A DNA stretch of 64,000 nt from Yersinia rohdei ATCC 43380 (GCF_000173775.1 NZ_ACCD01000017.1:1-64000); one strand, 5' to 3'. Counted from the first letter of the stretch, positions 24,963-35,119 are shown. Numbers and translations are program-made. Notes: generated from the letters alone by a model not told the origin.

Positions 24963-26689
24963 CGGATACATTTCCCGGCAGGCTGAACGATAAGGGTGAG
25001 CTGATTGAATAAATGGATGTCAGCGTAAAGGGCAAAGAAGCGATTGAGCATTTCGCCGAACAGATGAATATCGCCTTCACCGGTAAAACCATTGCCATCC
25101 AGCCGCACTTCAATATCGATACCCCGCAGCAGAAATCCCTGTTCAAAACGCTGAATCTGGTGGTGTTGCACCTGTTGAATGGCATCAAGACGCCGGTTAT
25201 TCAGTTCATCTCCCTGCCAGTTGTAAAGCTCCAGCGTTCCGCGCAGTACTTCGGCGTTACTCATCAGATTAAGGTAGCTTGAACCCAGGTGGCTCAATAC
25301 CCGCCACTGAAAGTGATCTTCCGCCGGGGGATAAGACGGCAGCGTTGGCTTGCAGAGATTGCGCACTTTCAACGGCGTCTGTAACACCGCTTCGCAGCGA
25401 TCCAGTAGTGTGCTCTGTAACGCTTTGCGCGGTAGCTGACCATTGGTGCCGGTAATTTTCAGCGAGACCGCCTCGCGGGTAAAAGCTCTGTCTGCTTCCC
25501 ACTGCTGGCCACCGAGAATCAACCAGGTATCATGCAGCCCGGTCACGCCCCGTTTTACTCGGGTGTGGAAATAGCGTTCCGGCGCATGCCGCCGCTGCAT
25601 CCCGCCGCGATGGCGAAAACTGGTAAAAGGGACATAAGTGGCATCAGATGTTCGCTGCGAACCGGTCACCGCGTCCACGGAGTAAATTTCGGTGTGCCCA
25701 TCCTGCAGACGCCGCGGGCGCAGCATATACTCACTTTCCAGCCCATTGATAGTCAGCGGGTCAGCCTCCAGAGAGAACAGGTTAACTACCGGCACACAAT
25801 GCAGGTGAAGTGCGTCGTCCCTGACCGGCAAATCACTTTGCCACTGGCAGTCAAACACCACTTCGATATCAAACCAGGTAATGCCTGCTGGCAGTGTCAC
25901 CGTTTCCAGCCCATTCAGGTGCACAAACATAAACTTCTCGCGGAAGGTGAAATACTCCAGCAACAACTGATAGCCACTGAATGCGCTGTCACCTTTGGGC
26001 CACAGCAGGTCTTCGTCTGCAAAACCGCCGGGAGAAAACCAACCATCCAGTTTTATGCGGTCAGCCTGATTGGGCAGCCGTAAATAAAGAGCGGCCTGAC
26101 GCCGGGTCAGTGCCAGATGTAACTCACTGCTGACAGGGGCGTCTCCCGCCAGATAAAAACACAAGCGCCGTAAATCCACTTGCGACCAGTCAGCCTGAGG
26201 GCTGCATGCCAGTCGTAGACGCAGCACCGAACGGCCATCCGGCTCCGTCGCCATCACTACGGTTGAGACGGCAAGTGGGTTAAGCACCATATCGCGAGTG
26301 GTTCGGTACTGGCAGACGGTATTTTTCGGGCCGATTGGGCGAGAATAGACTTCCATTCCCGCGGGCACGGTTTCGGCCATTTTCATCGCCGGGACATCTG
26401 GGGTCAGCGCAACAATAGAAAGCGAGGGAATGGTGCGCAGATAGTGCGGCCACAGCATGCTTACCAGCCCTTCGGTAAACTCCGGCAGGTCGTCATCGAT
26501 TTTTTCGCGTAATCGCCCCATCGAAAAGGCAAAGCCTTCAAACAGACGTTCCACGTAAGGGTCTGGCGTACCGGGTTTATCCAAATCTAACAGGGCCGCC
26601 CGGTCAGGGTGAGTTTGGGCAAACTCTTGTGCCGCATCACGCAGATAGCGCATTTCGGCGTCGTAATAACGCAGAGTAAGGTCTTTCAT
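24926..26689 (-). CDS. tssF: T6SS baseplate protein TssF
   Basis: 587-residue VasA/ImpG-family baseplate wedge protein. It opens with the family signature YYDAEMRYLRDAAQEFAQTHPDRA. FVEGFAFSMGRLREKIDDDLPE-like sequence (here LFEGFAFSMGRLREKI) lies near residue 48, and MLWPHYLRTIPSLSI near 78. The length is normal. It is separated from tssA by 97 nt with no clear terminator and overlaps tssG. Confidence 0.94.
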   Translation of the reverse strand: MKDLTLRYYDAEMRYLRDAAQEFAQTHPDRAALLDLDKPGTPDPYVERLFEGFAFSMGRLREKIDDDLPEFTEGLVSMLWPHYLRTIPSLSIVALTPDVPAMKMAETVPAGMEVYSRPIGPKNTVCQYRTTRDMVLNPLAVSTVVMATEPDGRSVLRLRLACSPQADWSQVDLRRLCFYLAGDAPVSSELHLALTRRQAALYLRLPNQADRIKLDGWFSPGGFADEDLLWPKGDSAFSGYQLLLEYFTFREKFMFVHLNGLETVTLPAGITWFDIEVVFDCQWQSDLPVRDDALHLHCVPVVNLFSLEADPLTINGLESEYMLRPRRLQDGHTEIYSVDAVTGSQRTSDATYVPFTSFRHRGGMQRRHAPERYFHTRVKRGVTGLHDTWLILGGQQWEADRAFTREAVSLKITGTNGQLPRKALQSTLLDRCEAVLQTPLKVRNLCKPTLPSYPPAEDHFQWRVLSHLGSSYLNLMSNAEVLRGTLELYNWQGDELNNRRLDAIQQVQHHQIQRFEQGFLLRGIDIEVRLDGNGFTGEGDIHLFGEMLNRFFALYADIHLFNQLTLIVQPAGKCIRWKENHNQRLPG

Positions 26690-26786
26690 GGTTTTCTTTT
26701 TATCCGGATATACCCGTCATATTTCAAAATGTGGGTGTGTTGACGGCAGTCAGTCACTCGAATTGTTTTGGGGATAAGATGAGTTA

Positions 26787-28373
26787 TTACCCACACAGCA
26801 CCGCAGCTCGTGCCGGGTCGAGGGCAATTAATCCGGCGAGCAGATGTTCCATCTCGCCATGCAAACGTGATTTGTCCGACTCTGTCCGGCTGGCTTTCAT
26901 GCGCAGCAGTTTCAGGCGACGGGCTTTCACTTCAAACAGCAATTCCGGCTCCCATTGCGTGAGTGTCATTCGGGTTGCATTCCCCTCCAGCTCACCTAAC
27001 AAATGCAGCGCCATGTCGTTTTTGCCATACTGCTCGGCGACTCGCGCCATCAGCAGGCGGATCAGCCACTGATGGCGCGGTGTGTGGGCCCCTGGGCGGT
27101 TCTGCAACCAACTCAGCGCGGCGTCCACGCCTTCAGTGTCGGCCTGAGCCAGTGCTTCCGGCTCCAGTTGCAGAATATCGTCATCACCTACTGTGCTGGC
27201 GGATGCGGCAGGTTCATTGCCCCAACTTGCTGCGGCCATAACTTGCTGGGTTAGCCAGTTCTGTGTCACCTCATCAGCGAAAGGCGTGCCATCACTGAAG
27301 GCCAATCCTTCAAGCCCCGGCAGGCGAGTCAGCAGGCCATTTAAATCCTGTTTAATGATGTCAGCCCAGCGCTCGTACGGCGCGCCCGTCTTCATCAGCG
27401 CCTGATGGGTATACCACTGGAGATCAAGCCACAGGTGATTGACCCCCTGAGCAAACAGAATGTCGGTTTGCTCCAGCAATTCCAGCCAGCTTTGTTGCAA
27501 ATAAAGACGTTTCAGCAGTGCACGGTTCTCCGGCTTTGGCGGAGCCAGACGGGTACAGCCGCTGGCGGCCAACGGCGGCAATTCATGCAGTGTATCCAGA
27601 CGAATACTTTTCATCAGATGATGACCTGATAGCCAGCCATTCGGCTGGTCGCGTAAAAAACCCGCCAGCAGTTTTGCCTGATCGAGTAAATCACGCCCGG
27701 AGGAGACCGCTTTCAACGCAGGGGCATCAGATGCCGCGTGACGAGAGGGACTGCTATTTTGTGGAATAACCGCATCAGGGCCGCCGGACTGCATTAGCCG
27801 GTTCTCCAGTGCCGCATAAAGGTTGCCAAACTGAGGGCGGGTGGACTCATCCCAGCCGCTAATATTTTCTTCGGCTAACGCCAATGCCCCCACGATGCGC
27901 TCAAAGTCAGCTTTTGCGACTTCAGGGTAAAGTGACAGGCTGTCCAGCACCCGGCTACTCGCTAGCCATTCCAGTGCCAGTTTGCGGCTGTTGCCTCGTT
28001 GCGGGTGCAGTGTATCGCCAAAACGTTGCAGTAATCCGGCCAGCAGGGCCAGGCCATCCGCCAACCCGCTTTCACCATCGATATGCAGCCGCGCCCAGAT
28101 ATAGTAGGTCGCGACGCGCACATCCTTGCACGACCCCGTTAGCAGTTTCTCCGCCAATGCACAGACCAGCCCCGTGTCCGCGCCAGACAGTTTGTTGACT
28201 TCTTCGCGCATCTGCTGGAAATCATCATCATAGCCGGGGTCATCACCTACCGGTGACTCCACGACTATGGGCACCAGCCATTTTTCCCAGAGCAAAATCT
28301 GCTGTTGTGCTTGTTGCGAAAGCGCCTGTTGTTCAGCATGACAAGCATTGAGTAAAGTATGCAATGTGGCCAT
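26787..28373 (-). CDS. tssA: T6SS protein TssA (ImpA-family)
   Basis: 528-residue TssA. The ImpA N-terminal domain lies at about 1-150 and contains SPVGDDPGYDDDFQQMREEVNK, the typical start of the family, and ARLHIDGESGLADGLALLAGLLQRFGDTLHP. The C-terminal part is helical (LQLEPEALAQADTEGVDAALSWLQNRP...). TssA coordinates baseplate docking and sheath polymerisation. The start overlaps the tssM stop by one base (TGATG), so the two are translationally coupled. A second ImpA-type protein, VasL, is encoded at the end of the operon. Confidence 0.9.
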   Translation of the reverse strand: MATLHTLLNACHAEQQALSQQAQQQILLWEKWLVPIVVESPVGDDPGYDDDFQQMREEVNKLSGADTGLVCALAEKLLTGSCKDVRVATYYIWARLHIDGESGLADGLALLAGLLQRFGDTLHPQRGNSRKLALEWLASSRVLDSLSLYPEVAKADFERIVGALALAEENISGWDESTRPQFGNLYAALENRLMQSGGPDAVIPQNSSPSRHAASDAPALKAVSSGRDLLDQAKLLAGFLRDQPNGWLSGHHLMKSIRLDTLHELPPLAASGCTRLAPPKPENRALLKRLYLQQSWLELLEQTDILFAQGVNHLWLDLQWYTHQALMKTGAPYERWADIIKQDLNGLLTRLPGLEGLAFSDGTPFADEVTQNWLTQQVMAAASWGNEPAASASTVGDDDILQLEPEALAQADTEGVDAALSWLQNRPGAHTPRHQWLIRLLMARVAEQYGKNDMALHLLGELEGNATRMTLTQWEPELLFEVKARRLKLLRMKASRTESDKSRLHGEMEHLLAGLIALDPARAAVLCG

Positions 28374-31300
28374 CAGTCGCCCTCTCCTGTTGCGCTATCC
28401 GGTTTCTGAACAGCGCCAGTCGCACCCACGCTGAATATTTGCGTCGGTAAGACAAAATTACGCAGTTTCAATAAGGCCAGTGGGCCGTCTCCGGCTTCAG
28501 TCCGTAGGGTGTAATTCAGCGGCCGGCCATCAGGGGCTTTCCAGGTGAGATTAAAGCTGCTGTTCACACCCTGATAAGGGGTCACCACAGCTTTATCCAG
28601 TAAACGTATCCACCCCCAGGCACCGGGGAAATCAGCAAATTGCCGGGTACCGGCTTGGGTGCTTATCCAGCTCAAACTGGCACCTGGGGCCTCGGTATCA
28701 TGGGGCCAGGTGAAACGTTTCCAAACTGGTAACTGATTGTAATAAGTGAGTTTTTGGCTATCCACCACCAGATCGGTCTGCATCACATCTTTGGCTGTTC
28801 CTGGGCGCAATTCAAAGCGTATTCCCGCTTCACCGTCCACAAATACCACGTCCGACAAATAGCTCAACTGATCCACGGCTTTCAGGAACGCCGGATTGAA
28901 GGTCAGGCCCTGAGCATTGATGCTGTCCGGCACCCAACGGCTGCCTTCTTTGTGCAGCACGCCGTTCAGCCGGGTTTGCAAGAAGCGGGCGATGCGTCCG
29001 CTATCACTGTTGAGATAACGCGCCAACAGCGGAAGTGAGACTTCACTGCTGGTATCTTTCAGGGGATAACGCCCGCCAAAAGTGCTGTTCCAGTCATCAA
29101 CAATAGATGCCTGCCACTGGGCATTCAGGCTCTGGGCGGCGGGAGTTAAGACCTGCTGCCACGCCTGTTCCATCGGCTGGACAAACACCGTTTGACCAAA
29201 TCCACTCCACTCCTGCCCAAGACTGGCAGCCACCAGACTGCCATAATCCCGGGTGTCGGTCAGATCAACCGCCTTGCCCTGAAATACGGTCTGAGCAAGG
29301 GTCTGGGTCATGGCCTGTGGATCCGCAGCATTCACTACCTGCTGGAGTTTAAGACGCACCTGGGTGACTCGGGTCAGGAAGGTTTGCAAACTAAGGCTGG
29401 TATTGCCCTGCCCGCCAGCCTTGCCATCCATCAGCGCCAATACTGGCCCGAAAGTGGCATCCAGTGGCCCTTGTGCACCCGCTTGCTGATCAATGGCGGG
29501 CTGTTCATCCCGGTTTAACAGATTTTTGGCCGATTTCACTAATGAGTCCGACAACGCCTCACCGGTTTGCCCGGTTTTGCCCTGCACGCTCAGGGTGTTC
29601 ATTAATGCCACCAGAGGGGACTGGCGTACGTCGGCCATCAGAGTGAGCTGGTCGATAGAGTCCGATAAAGTTTGTGCTGGCTGCCAGTGCAGGCTGTTGA
29701 GAAAATCCAGCCAACTGGTGGAAAAATCGGCAAAATAGCGATCTTTCAGTCGGGCCTGCAGGGCTTCCGGTGAATCCTGCTGCAAAACAGCATTTTTGCT
29801 GTCACTCAGTACCCAGTCCATCTCTTCCCGACGTTCGCTAACCACTTTTTCAATCGCCGGTTTTACCGCGTCATCCCAGGCTTTACGGGTAAACATCCCC
29901 GGCACGACGGCATCGGTGGTAAATATTCTCTCAGCATCAGTATCACCGGTCATGTCTGACAAGCGCAGGTCAGCATACTGGTGCGCAACCTGAACCAGCA
30001 TCTTCTGATAGAGCGAAGATTCGCTGTTGCGGGCCCCCATCTGGCTGATAAGCCTGGCCCGCACTTGATTAACCAGACTTTCATCCAGATTCAGACGCCA
30101 GTCCGGATGTTGGGAAAGATTACGAGCATAAAAATCCAGCAATGCCGGGCCGCTGCCCTGCCAGAAACTGTCTGGCACTCCCTTGCGTTGTGGCCAATCA
30201 CTCAGCAGCGTTTTACTAAACCATGCCGCATCCATTTTCTCTGGACGCGCTAACATCAAATAGAGTTTTAACTGGTCATAGGCGGGTTTCACCAACGTGT
30301 CGCGCAGCGGAGAATCCGGTGGAAGTTGCGCCATGGTGCTGAGTTGCTCTTCAAGGTGACGAGCAGCCGCATCACGCAGCAAAGGGGTGGCACTGGCCCG
30401 ATAATGTGGCCAGAGCGCAGCCAGTAACGGATCATTCTGATTTAAACCAAACCGGCTGTACCAAGGTGCGCCCTGTTGCTGGCGATACTGTAATCTGTCT
30501 AGCGTATGTTGCAGACTCAGTTGTGCCTGAAGGCGCGCAGTAAGGGGCTGTTGCACGTTAGCCGCCAGTTTCACCTGAGACTCACTGGTATTAAAGGTAT
30601 CGCGGTTGACCAGGAATGACATCAGCATGCCCGCGCCCCACAGCACCATCATGCCTGCCACCGCCATTGCTAACATTTTACGCCAGGCGAACCCCAGCTT
30701 TGTTGCGGCTAAACCTGTGGGCAAGGATGGCAATGAATCAATCAACACATCCCAGCGGTTATCCTTGCCCCAGTGGTGTTGCACACTGCGCTTTGCATTG
30801 ACCGAAACCGGGCTGAAGATAACCCCCGCCAGCGGGGAAGGACGATAGGGATTCAGTAGCGCAGCCAGGGGGCCGGCAACAGAGTCCGGCTGACGCGCCA
30901 GTTGATCGGCCAGTTGCAATAAAAATGGGTGCTGGGTATTGCTGCTAACCTGTTGCGTGCCTTGCTCAATTAGCGCGGGCAGCAGCCCGGCAAGTTGCGC
31001 ACGCAGTTCGTCTGGTTGGCAACCTGCTGGCAGCAAACAGCCCACGGATTGCGTGATACGGTCGGCCCCGTCATCGGTATGCAGTGACCAGACATACAGC
31101 GGCAACCGCCAGCCGAGGAGTTCATAACGTGAAGCAAACGCCTGTGCCACGCTGTCCATCATGTCGGCGGAGAGTGTAGTTTTAGATTCTTTCTGGCCAA
31201 GCGTAGTGGATTGAGCTAAGGCTGAGGTCACCCAGACCACGCCATCCAGCGGACGACGGCGCAATTTGCGCAAAGCACCCAGCCACGCGCTATCGGCCTG

Positions 31301-31780
31301 CGCCCCCAAATCGCCGCCCCACAACAGCACGGTGCCACTGTCTTCTTGCCAGAACTGTGACGTAAGGCCGGGGGGGAGTTGCTCGACATCCGCCGCACTG
31401 CCAGTGAGCAGAAGAATGCGAACTTTGCGGGGCCAGAAACGGCCGTAGGTGTGGTGCAGGGCTTGTTGTAGACTTTTAACTCGCAAAAAATAGTGGCTGC
31501 CACTCTCCGTATTTGAATGTTTTTTATGACTTTGCCCACCGAAACTTACTTTCAGTAACCGGGAAAACTCTGAAGAGATAATCGCCTTCCATACCCTTGC
31601 CAATAAATCATCAAACAGCAGTCCCCCAAGGCAAAAACCGAGCAATGCAACCGAGGCAATCAGCTTTTTTTCCTGAGTAGATAAATGAATAAAAGGATTA
31701 TCAAACCAAATGAGACAGTTACCAATAATTAGCAGCACAATCACGATTATCCATGTACTGAGACGTTTCTTCTTAATCAC
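28373..31780 (-). CDS. tssM: T6SS inner-membrane protein TssM (IcmF family)
   Basis: About 1135 residues. Two N-terminal membrane segments (WIIVIVLLIIGNCLIWF; LIASVALLGFCLGGLLF) and a third near residue 390 (MLAMAVAGMMVLWGAG) flank the cytoplasmic domain. A large periplasmic domain follows and ends in the TssJ-binding C-terminal region. The usual Walker A site of IcmF proteins is not recognisable: the corresponding stretch reads LLLTGSAADVEQLP with no GKT. The best start is GTG 31780 (MIKKKRLST), which has AAGGAA 7 nt upstream. An ATG at 31819 lies inside the preceding gene and lacks a ribosome site. With TssL and TssJ it forms the envelope complex. Confidence 0.93.
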   Translation of the reverse strand: MIKKKRLSTWIIVIVLLIIGNCLIWFDNPFIHLSTQEKKLIASVALLGFCLGGLLFDDLLARVWKAIISSEFSRLLKVSFGGQSHKKHSNTESGSHYFLRVKSLQQALHHTYGRFWPRKVRILLLTGSAADVEQLPPGLTSQFWQEDSGTVLLWGGDLGAQADSAWLGALRKLRRRPLDGVVWVTSALAQSTTLGQKESKTTLSADMMDSVAQAFASRYELLGWRLPLYVWSLHTDDGADRITQSVGCLLPAGCQPDELRAQLAGLLPALIEQGTQQVSSNTQHPFLLQLADQLARQPDSVAGPLAALLNPYRPSPLAGVIFSPVSVNAKRSVQHHWGKDNRWDVLIDSLPSLPTGLAATKLGFAWRKMLAMAVAGMMVLWGAGMLMSFLVNRDTFNTSESQVKLAANVQQPLTARLQAQLSLQHTLDRLQYRQQQGAPWYSRFGLNQNDPLLAALWPHYRASATPLLRDAAARHLEEQLSTMAQLPPDSPLRDTLVKPAYDQLKLYLMLARPEKMDAAWFSKTLLSDWPQRKGVPDSFWQGSGPALLDFYARNLSQHPDWRLNLDESLVNQVRARLISQMGARNSESSLYQKMLVQVAHQYADLRLSDMTGDTDAERIFTTDAVVPGMFTRKAWDDAVKPAIEKVVSERREEMDWVLSDSKNAVLQQDSPEALQARLKDRYFADFSTSWLDFLNSLHWQPAQTLSDSIDQLTLMADVRQSPLVALMNTLSVQGKTGQTGEALSDSLVKSAKNLLNRDEQPAIDQQAGAQGPLDATFGPVLALMDGKAGGQGNTSLSLQTFLTRVTQVRLKLQQVVNAADPQAMTQTLAQTVFQGKAVDLTDTRDYGSLVAASLGQEWSGFGQTVFVQPMEQAWQQVLTPAAQSLNAQWQASIVDDWNSTFGGRYPLKDTSSEVSLPLLARYLNSDSGRIARFLQTRLNGVLHKEGSRWVPDSINAQGLTFNPAFLKAVDQLSYLSDVVFVDGEAGIRFELRPGTAKDVMQTDLVVDSQKLTYYNQLPVWKRFTWPHDTEAPGASLSWISTQAGTRQFADFPGAWGWIRLLDKAVVTPYQGVNSSFNLTWKAPDGRPLNYTLRTEAGDGPLALLKLRNFVLPTQIFSVGATGAVQKPDSATGEGD

Positions 31781-31802
31781 TTCAGATTTCCTTAACGCGG
31801 AA

Positions 31803-32990
31803 CTACGCTGGGCGCACAATCACCCATTGAGGGGTTTCATCTTGCAACATGATCCACTGGGGTTGTTGCGAAGAGACAGCATGGTCGCAGGCGCAAATCA
31901 GGGTAATATGCCCGACTGCTACCGCAGGTTTACCGAGAGAACTGTCCAGCTGATGTTCGCTATCTTTATCAACGTGGTAGTTCATTGCATCCATCGCCTG
32001 AAGCATTTCAGTCTGTGGTAACGTTGGCAGTTGACTACGCCAGATAAAATAGCGTTCCTCAACAGAAAGCATTCCCCAGCGAATGACATCCTCCAATGCC
32101 TCTTTAGTCGCTGTTATGGCAACCGGGCGATGTATCCAGGCAATAGGGATTGTGTTTTGGTGTATTAACCATGCAGGCGAAGCCAGTAACAGCGCAGAAA
32201 CAGACTCTGTCTGATAATCACGCCCCTCAACGAATAAATTCATCTCAAGGGAAAGTACCAAGGCTGAGTTTTGCTCGTCCAGCCAATTATCCAGCCACAT
32301 CAAGCCATTATCTTGCTGTCCGAAAATAACTTTTGATATTGCGTAATCTTCAGGAAATATACGTTGCCATATACTCAAAATCTGAGCATCTTCCAATGTT
32401 GCATCGTGACGAATTCGCACAATAATTGATTCGCCTACTGCATATTCTTTCAGCTCAGTATCGAGCCCCTGGAGTACCGACTTAAGATGAGTTTCCAGCC
32501 TTGTGCAGTATTCAGCTTCACTACCGACTCTAGCCGGTGGTTGAAGTGATGACATCATTAGAACGGATGTACTGCCAGGTGGATATAATGTTTGCAGGGG
32601 AGCGGCCCCCTTCAATAACGCAGAAGCCAGTTTATTATTTGCAGCGGGGGTTACATAGGCCATTCCCAGCAAGCCCAGCGCCTTTTGCCCTTGTAGCACC
32701 ATCTCTTGTTGTTTTTCTCGATGCAACTGGTTCCAGTACGAGACGCGCTCCCATTGCTGCTCATAATGTCGTAACCTGAGCGCATAACTGATAACACCGA
32801 TGGAGGATGGAATAAATAATGAACACATCCAGAACCAGAAGGTGTGTGTGGATAGATCCTTAGGCCAGAAATAAAGCGTAAGAAAAAATCCCATAAATAT
32901 GCACAAAATAATAAAAATGGCCCAGCGTATTTTTACTAAAGGTTCAGGTAACGCCTCTGGTTCGGGTATCTTCCTTAATTCAACAGACAT
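31803..32990 (-). CDS. T6SS-cluster membrane protein of unknown function
   Basis: 395 residues with two N-terminal membrane segments, at about 25-45 (WAIFIILCIFMGFFLTLYFW) and 55-70 (FWFWMCSLFIPSSIGVISY), and a long cytoplasmic or periplasmic domain. The soluble part has no catalytic motif that I recognise. Comparable proteins sit between PAAR and tssM genes in other enterobacterial T6SS clusters without an assigned role. It lies 3 nt after the PAAR gene and 22 nt before tssM, so it is co-transcribed with both and may take part in the envelope complex or in handling the spike. Confidence 0.75.
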   Translation of the reverse strand: MSVELRKIPEPEALPEPLVKIRWAIFIILCIFMGFFLTLYFWPKDLSTHTFWFWMCSLFIPSSIGVISYALRLRHYEQQWERVSYWNQLHREKQQEMVLQGQKALGLLGMAYVTPAANNKLASALLKGAAPLQTLYPPGSTSVLMMSSLQPPARVGSEAEYCTRLETHLKSVLQGLDTELKEYAVGESIIVRIRHDATLEDAQILSIWQRIFPEDYAISKVIFGQQDNGLMWLDNWLDEQNSALVLSLEMNLFVEGRDYQTESVSALLLASPAWLIHQNTIPIAWIHRPVAITATKEALEDVIRWGMLSVEERYFIWRSQLPTLPQTEMLQAMDAMNYHVDKDSEHQLDSSLGKPAVAVGHITLICACDHAVSSQQPQWIMLQDETPQWVIVRPA

Positions 32991-32993
32991 AAA

Positions 32994-33251
32994 TCAGCTT
33001 TTCCCGGTATTCGGTAGTGACGTAATCAGCGTACAACCGCAAGCACAGCGATGACCATGTAACGCAATAGGCCGTCCGTTATATTTAGAACCTTCATCCC
33101 CTTCTGATATAAATGTTGTTCCATGTAGAGGACAGGAGACCTTGTCCATAATACAGGCAACTTCTAGACCCATAAATTTAATCCCACTACTGCCTTGAAT
33201 AACAGTGCCACCATGAGTTGTCTTATCTCCTAATCGTATTACACCTCGCAT
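32994..33251 (-). CDS. PAAR-domain spike-tip protein
   Basis: 85-residue minimal PAAR protein. The three short repeats run from MRGVIRLGDKTTHGGTV to HGHRCACGCTLI. Histidines and cysteines (DKTTHGG, CPLHG, HGHRCACGC) are placed to bind the zinc at the cone tip. It sharpens the VgrG spike and has no effector extension. The start is ATG 33251, with AAGGATG upstream; the frame could be extended 16 codons but the fold begins here. The 220 bp on its 5' side are AT-rich and probably hold a promoter for PAAR-orf395-tssM. Confidence 0.9.
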   Translation of the reverse strand: MRGVIRLGDKTTHGGTVIQGSSGIKFMGLEVACIMDKVSCPLHGTTFISEGDEGSKYNGRPIALHGHRCACGCTLITSLPNTGKS

Positions 33252-33473
33252 TTCAATCATCCTTATGATGTGGGTTCTATAATTAAAAATATTACTCACG
33301 CTTATTACTTAGTGATTGCTATAATATTTAAATATCTAATGAATTAATCCAGACAAGTAATAACCAATTATTTAATAGCTATATTTTGTGCATTTGATTA
33401 TTACAATACAAGCAAGAAGTGAAGAGGTATTATTAAAAAACACAAGTACACTTAATATTAACTATTGCCACGT

Positions 33474-34370
33474 TTACCAGCGATCAGATGCTCCCCCACC
33501 GCCACTGCTTCCACCGTCACCGCTGAAACTGCTGCCAGAATCACGACTACTGCTGCTGCCAGAGGATGAAGATGTGGCATATGTTTTCTTGCCCGATGTT
33601 TTTCTTGTTCTCTGAGACGTATTGTCACTCGTACGATCCAAGAGACTTGCAGATGCAAACAGTAATAAAATGGCAGCAGTGATAAACATAAAAATATAAT
33701 CAATATAATATGCACCGAAGAGGCTTCCCAAGCCAAATAATGCAGAACAGAGGGTACTGCTTTTTATTATCCTTGCCCAAAATGAGCTTTTCCTAAATAC
33801 CCATAATGGAAGTACAAGTAATCCTATCCCCCATAAAAGGAAAGCAGAAAGGATATGGGGAAATCTCGGTGCTGGTTGCGATGACACAGCCGCTTTAGGA
33901 TTTTGAGTTAACAAATCTGAAATTTCTTTTATACCAGCAGAAATACCGTCATAAATCTTCCCCTGTTTAAAAAAGGGCAGCATTGTGGAATGAATGATGT
34001 TTTTTGCCTGTATATCTGTGATTGTTCCCTCCAACCCATAACCAACCTCCAGGCGAACAGTGTGATCCTCCCAGGCAACCAACAGCAGTACTCCATTATC
34101 ATGGCTGGCATTTCCTAGCTTCCACTGGTCAAAAGTTCGGGTGGCAAATTGTTCAATGCTGTCATCACCAGTGGTGGGAATAACAAGAAGTGCCAGTTGC
34201 ACTGAGGTTTTCTGGTGTAGAATTTCCAGTTGTTGCGTTAACAAACGTTGTTCATTATCAGCTAATATCCCTGCAGGATCAGTAACCTGATGCTGTAATG
34301 ATGGCACCGATATCTCTTGTCCATAACAAAACGATGTTACCAGCAACAACATTAATAGGCGTATTATCAT
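33474..34370 (-). CDS. TPM-domain (YgcG-type) membrane protein
   Basis: 298 residues. The signal peptide is at 1-20 (ending SFCYGQE). A TPM domain at about 25-150 includes VTDPAGILADNEQRLLTQQLE and the family's DNGVLLLVAWEDHTVRLEVGYGLEG. Two or three membrane segments lie at about 168-240, and a low-complexity tail of Ser and Gly (SSSGSSSSRDSGSSFSGDGG...) ends in ASDRW. This is the architecture of YgcG-type proteins, which often pair with LemA genes; here LemA is immediately upstream (15 nt). The pair lies inside the T6SS cluster, between PAAR and the SUMF1-like gene. The function of such pairs is poorly known. Confidence 0.88.
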   Translation of the reverse strand: MIIRLLMLLLVTSFCYGQEISVPSLQHQVTDPAGILADNEQRLLTQQLEILHQKTSVQLALLVIPTTGDDSIEQFATRTFDQWKLGNASHDNGVLLLVAWEDHTVRLEVGYGLEGTITDIQAKNIIHSTMLPFFKQGKIYDGISAGIKEISDLLTQNPKAAVSSQPAPRFPHILSAFLLWGIGLLVLPLWVFRKSSFWARIIKSSTLCSALFGLGSLFGAYYIDYIFMFITAAILLLFASASLLDRTSDNTSQRTRKTSGKKTYATSSSSGSSSSRDSGSSFSGDGGSSGGGGASDRW

Positions 34371-34385
34371 AAAGTAACCCTGATA

Positions 34386-34997
34386 TTAGTGTGCTGGTGC
34401 CATGCTAAAATCAACAATTGGCGTTTTCATTATTTTTGCGTCATCACTAGGAAGCTGGCTCACTTTAGGCTGATAACTCATTATCCGGGCAGTGACAACC
34501 GCTGGGAACTGGCGAATCGTCACGTTATATTGCTGCAGAGCTTTAATATAACGTCCACGGGCAACAGCTATACGATTTTCCGTTCCTTCCAGTTGCGTCA
34601 TCATATTCTGGTATAACATATTTGCTTTTAAATCTGGATAACGTTCACTCACCACCATAAACTGCGTAATAACATGGCTTAGGTTCTGTTGAGATTGCTG
34701 CCATTGGCGCAATAATTGCGGATCCGAGGGCAAATTTGCCAGCGCAGTTGTCGACTTGATTACATCCGCCCGCGCCTTAGTCACTGACTCCAGAACATCC
34801 TTTTCATAAAGACTATATCCCTTAACGCTTGCCACAAGATTAGGAATCAGGTCTGCACGCCGCATATACTGGTTTTGCACTTCAGCCCAAGCAGAGTTAA
34901 CTGTTTCGTCATAAAGCTGGATGTCGTTATATCCACATGCCGTCAAGTTGAATACAAGCGCCAACACTGAAATATAACGTAATAGAGTGTTTTTCAC
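34386..34997 (-). CDS. lemA: LemA-family lipoprotein
   Basis: 203 residues. The signal peptide ends with lipobox LTAC near residue 20, followed by the LemA domain: YNDIQLYDETVNSAWAEVQNQYMRRADLIPNLV, then VLESVTKARADV and YPDLKANMLYQNM...EGTENRIAVARGRY. Most of the protein is expected to be long antiparallel helices. In many bacteria lemA is paired with a TPM gene, as here (15 nt). Its location within a T6SS cluster suggests an envelope role connected to the apparatus or simple hitch-hiking. The 122-nt upstream gap may contain a promoter. Confidence 0.88.
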   Translation of the reverse strand: MKNTLLRYISVLALVFNLTACGYNDIQLYDETVNSAWAEVQNQYMRRADLIPNLVASVKGYSLYEKDVLESVTKARADVIKSTTALANLPSDPQLLRQWQQSQQNLSHVITQFMVVSERYPDLKANMLYQNMMTQLEGTENRIAVARGRYIKALQQYNVTIRQFPAVVTARIMSYQPKVSQLPSDDAKIMKTPIVDFSMAPAH

Positions 34998-35119
34998 TTT
35001 TCCCTCAGGATGTATTGATGGTAATAAAAATGTTTTTATTTAAAAGAAGGTAACTGTGGAAGATAATAGTTTATTAATCCTCAGACATTTTTCATTAAGC
35101 ATAGATTCTATGTTAGTTT

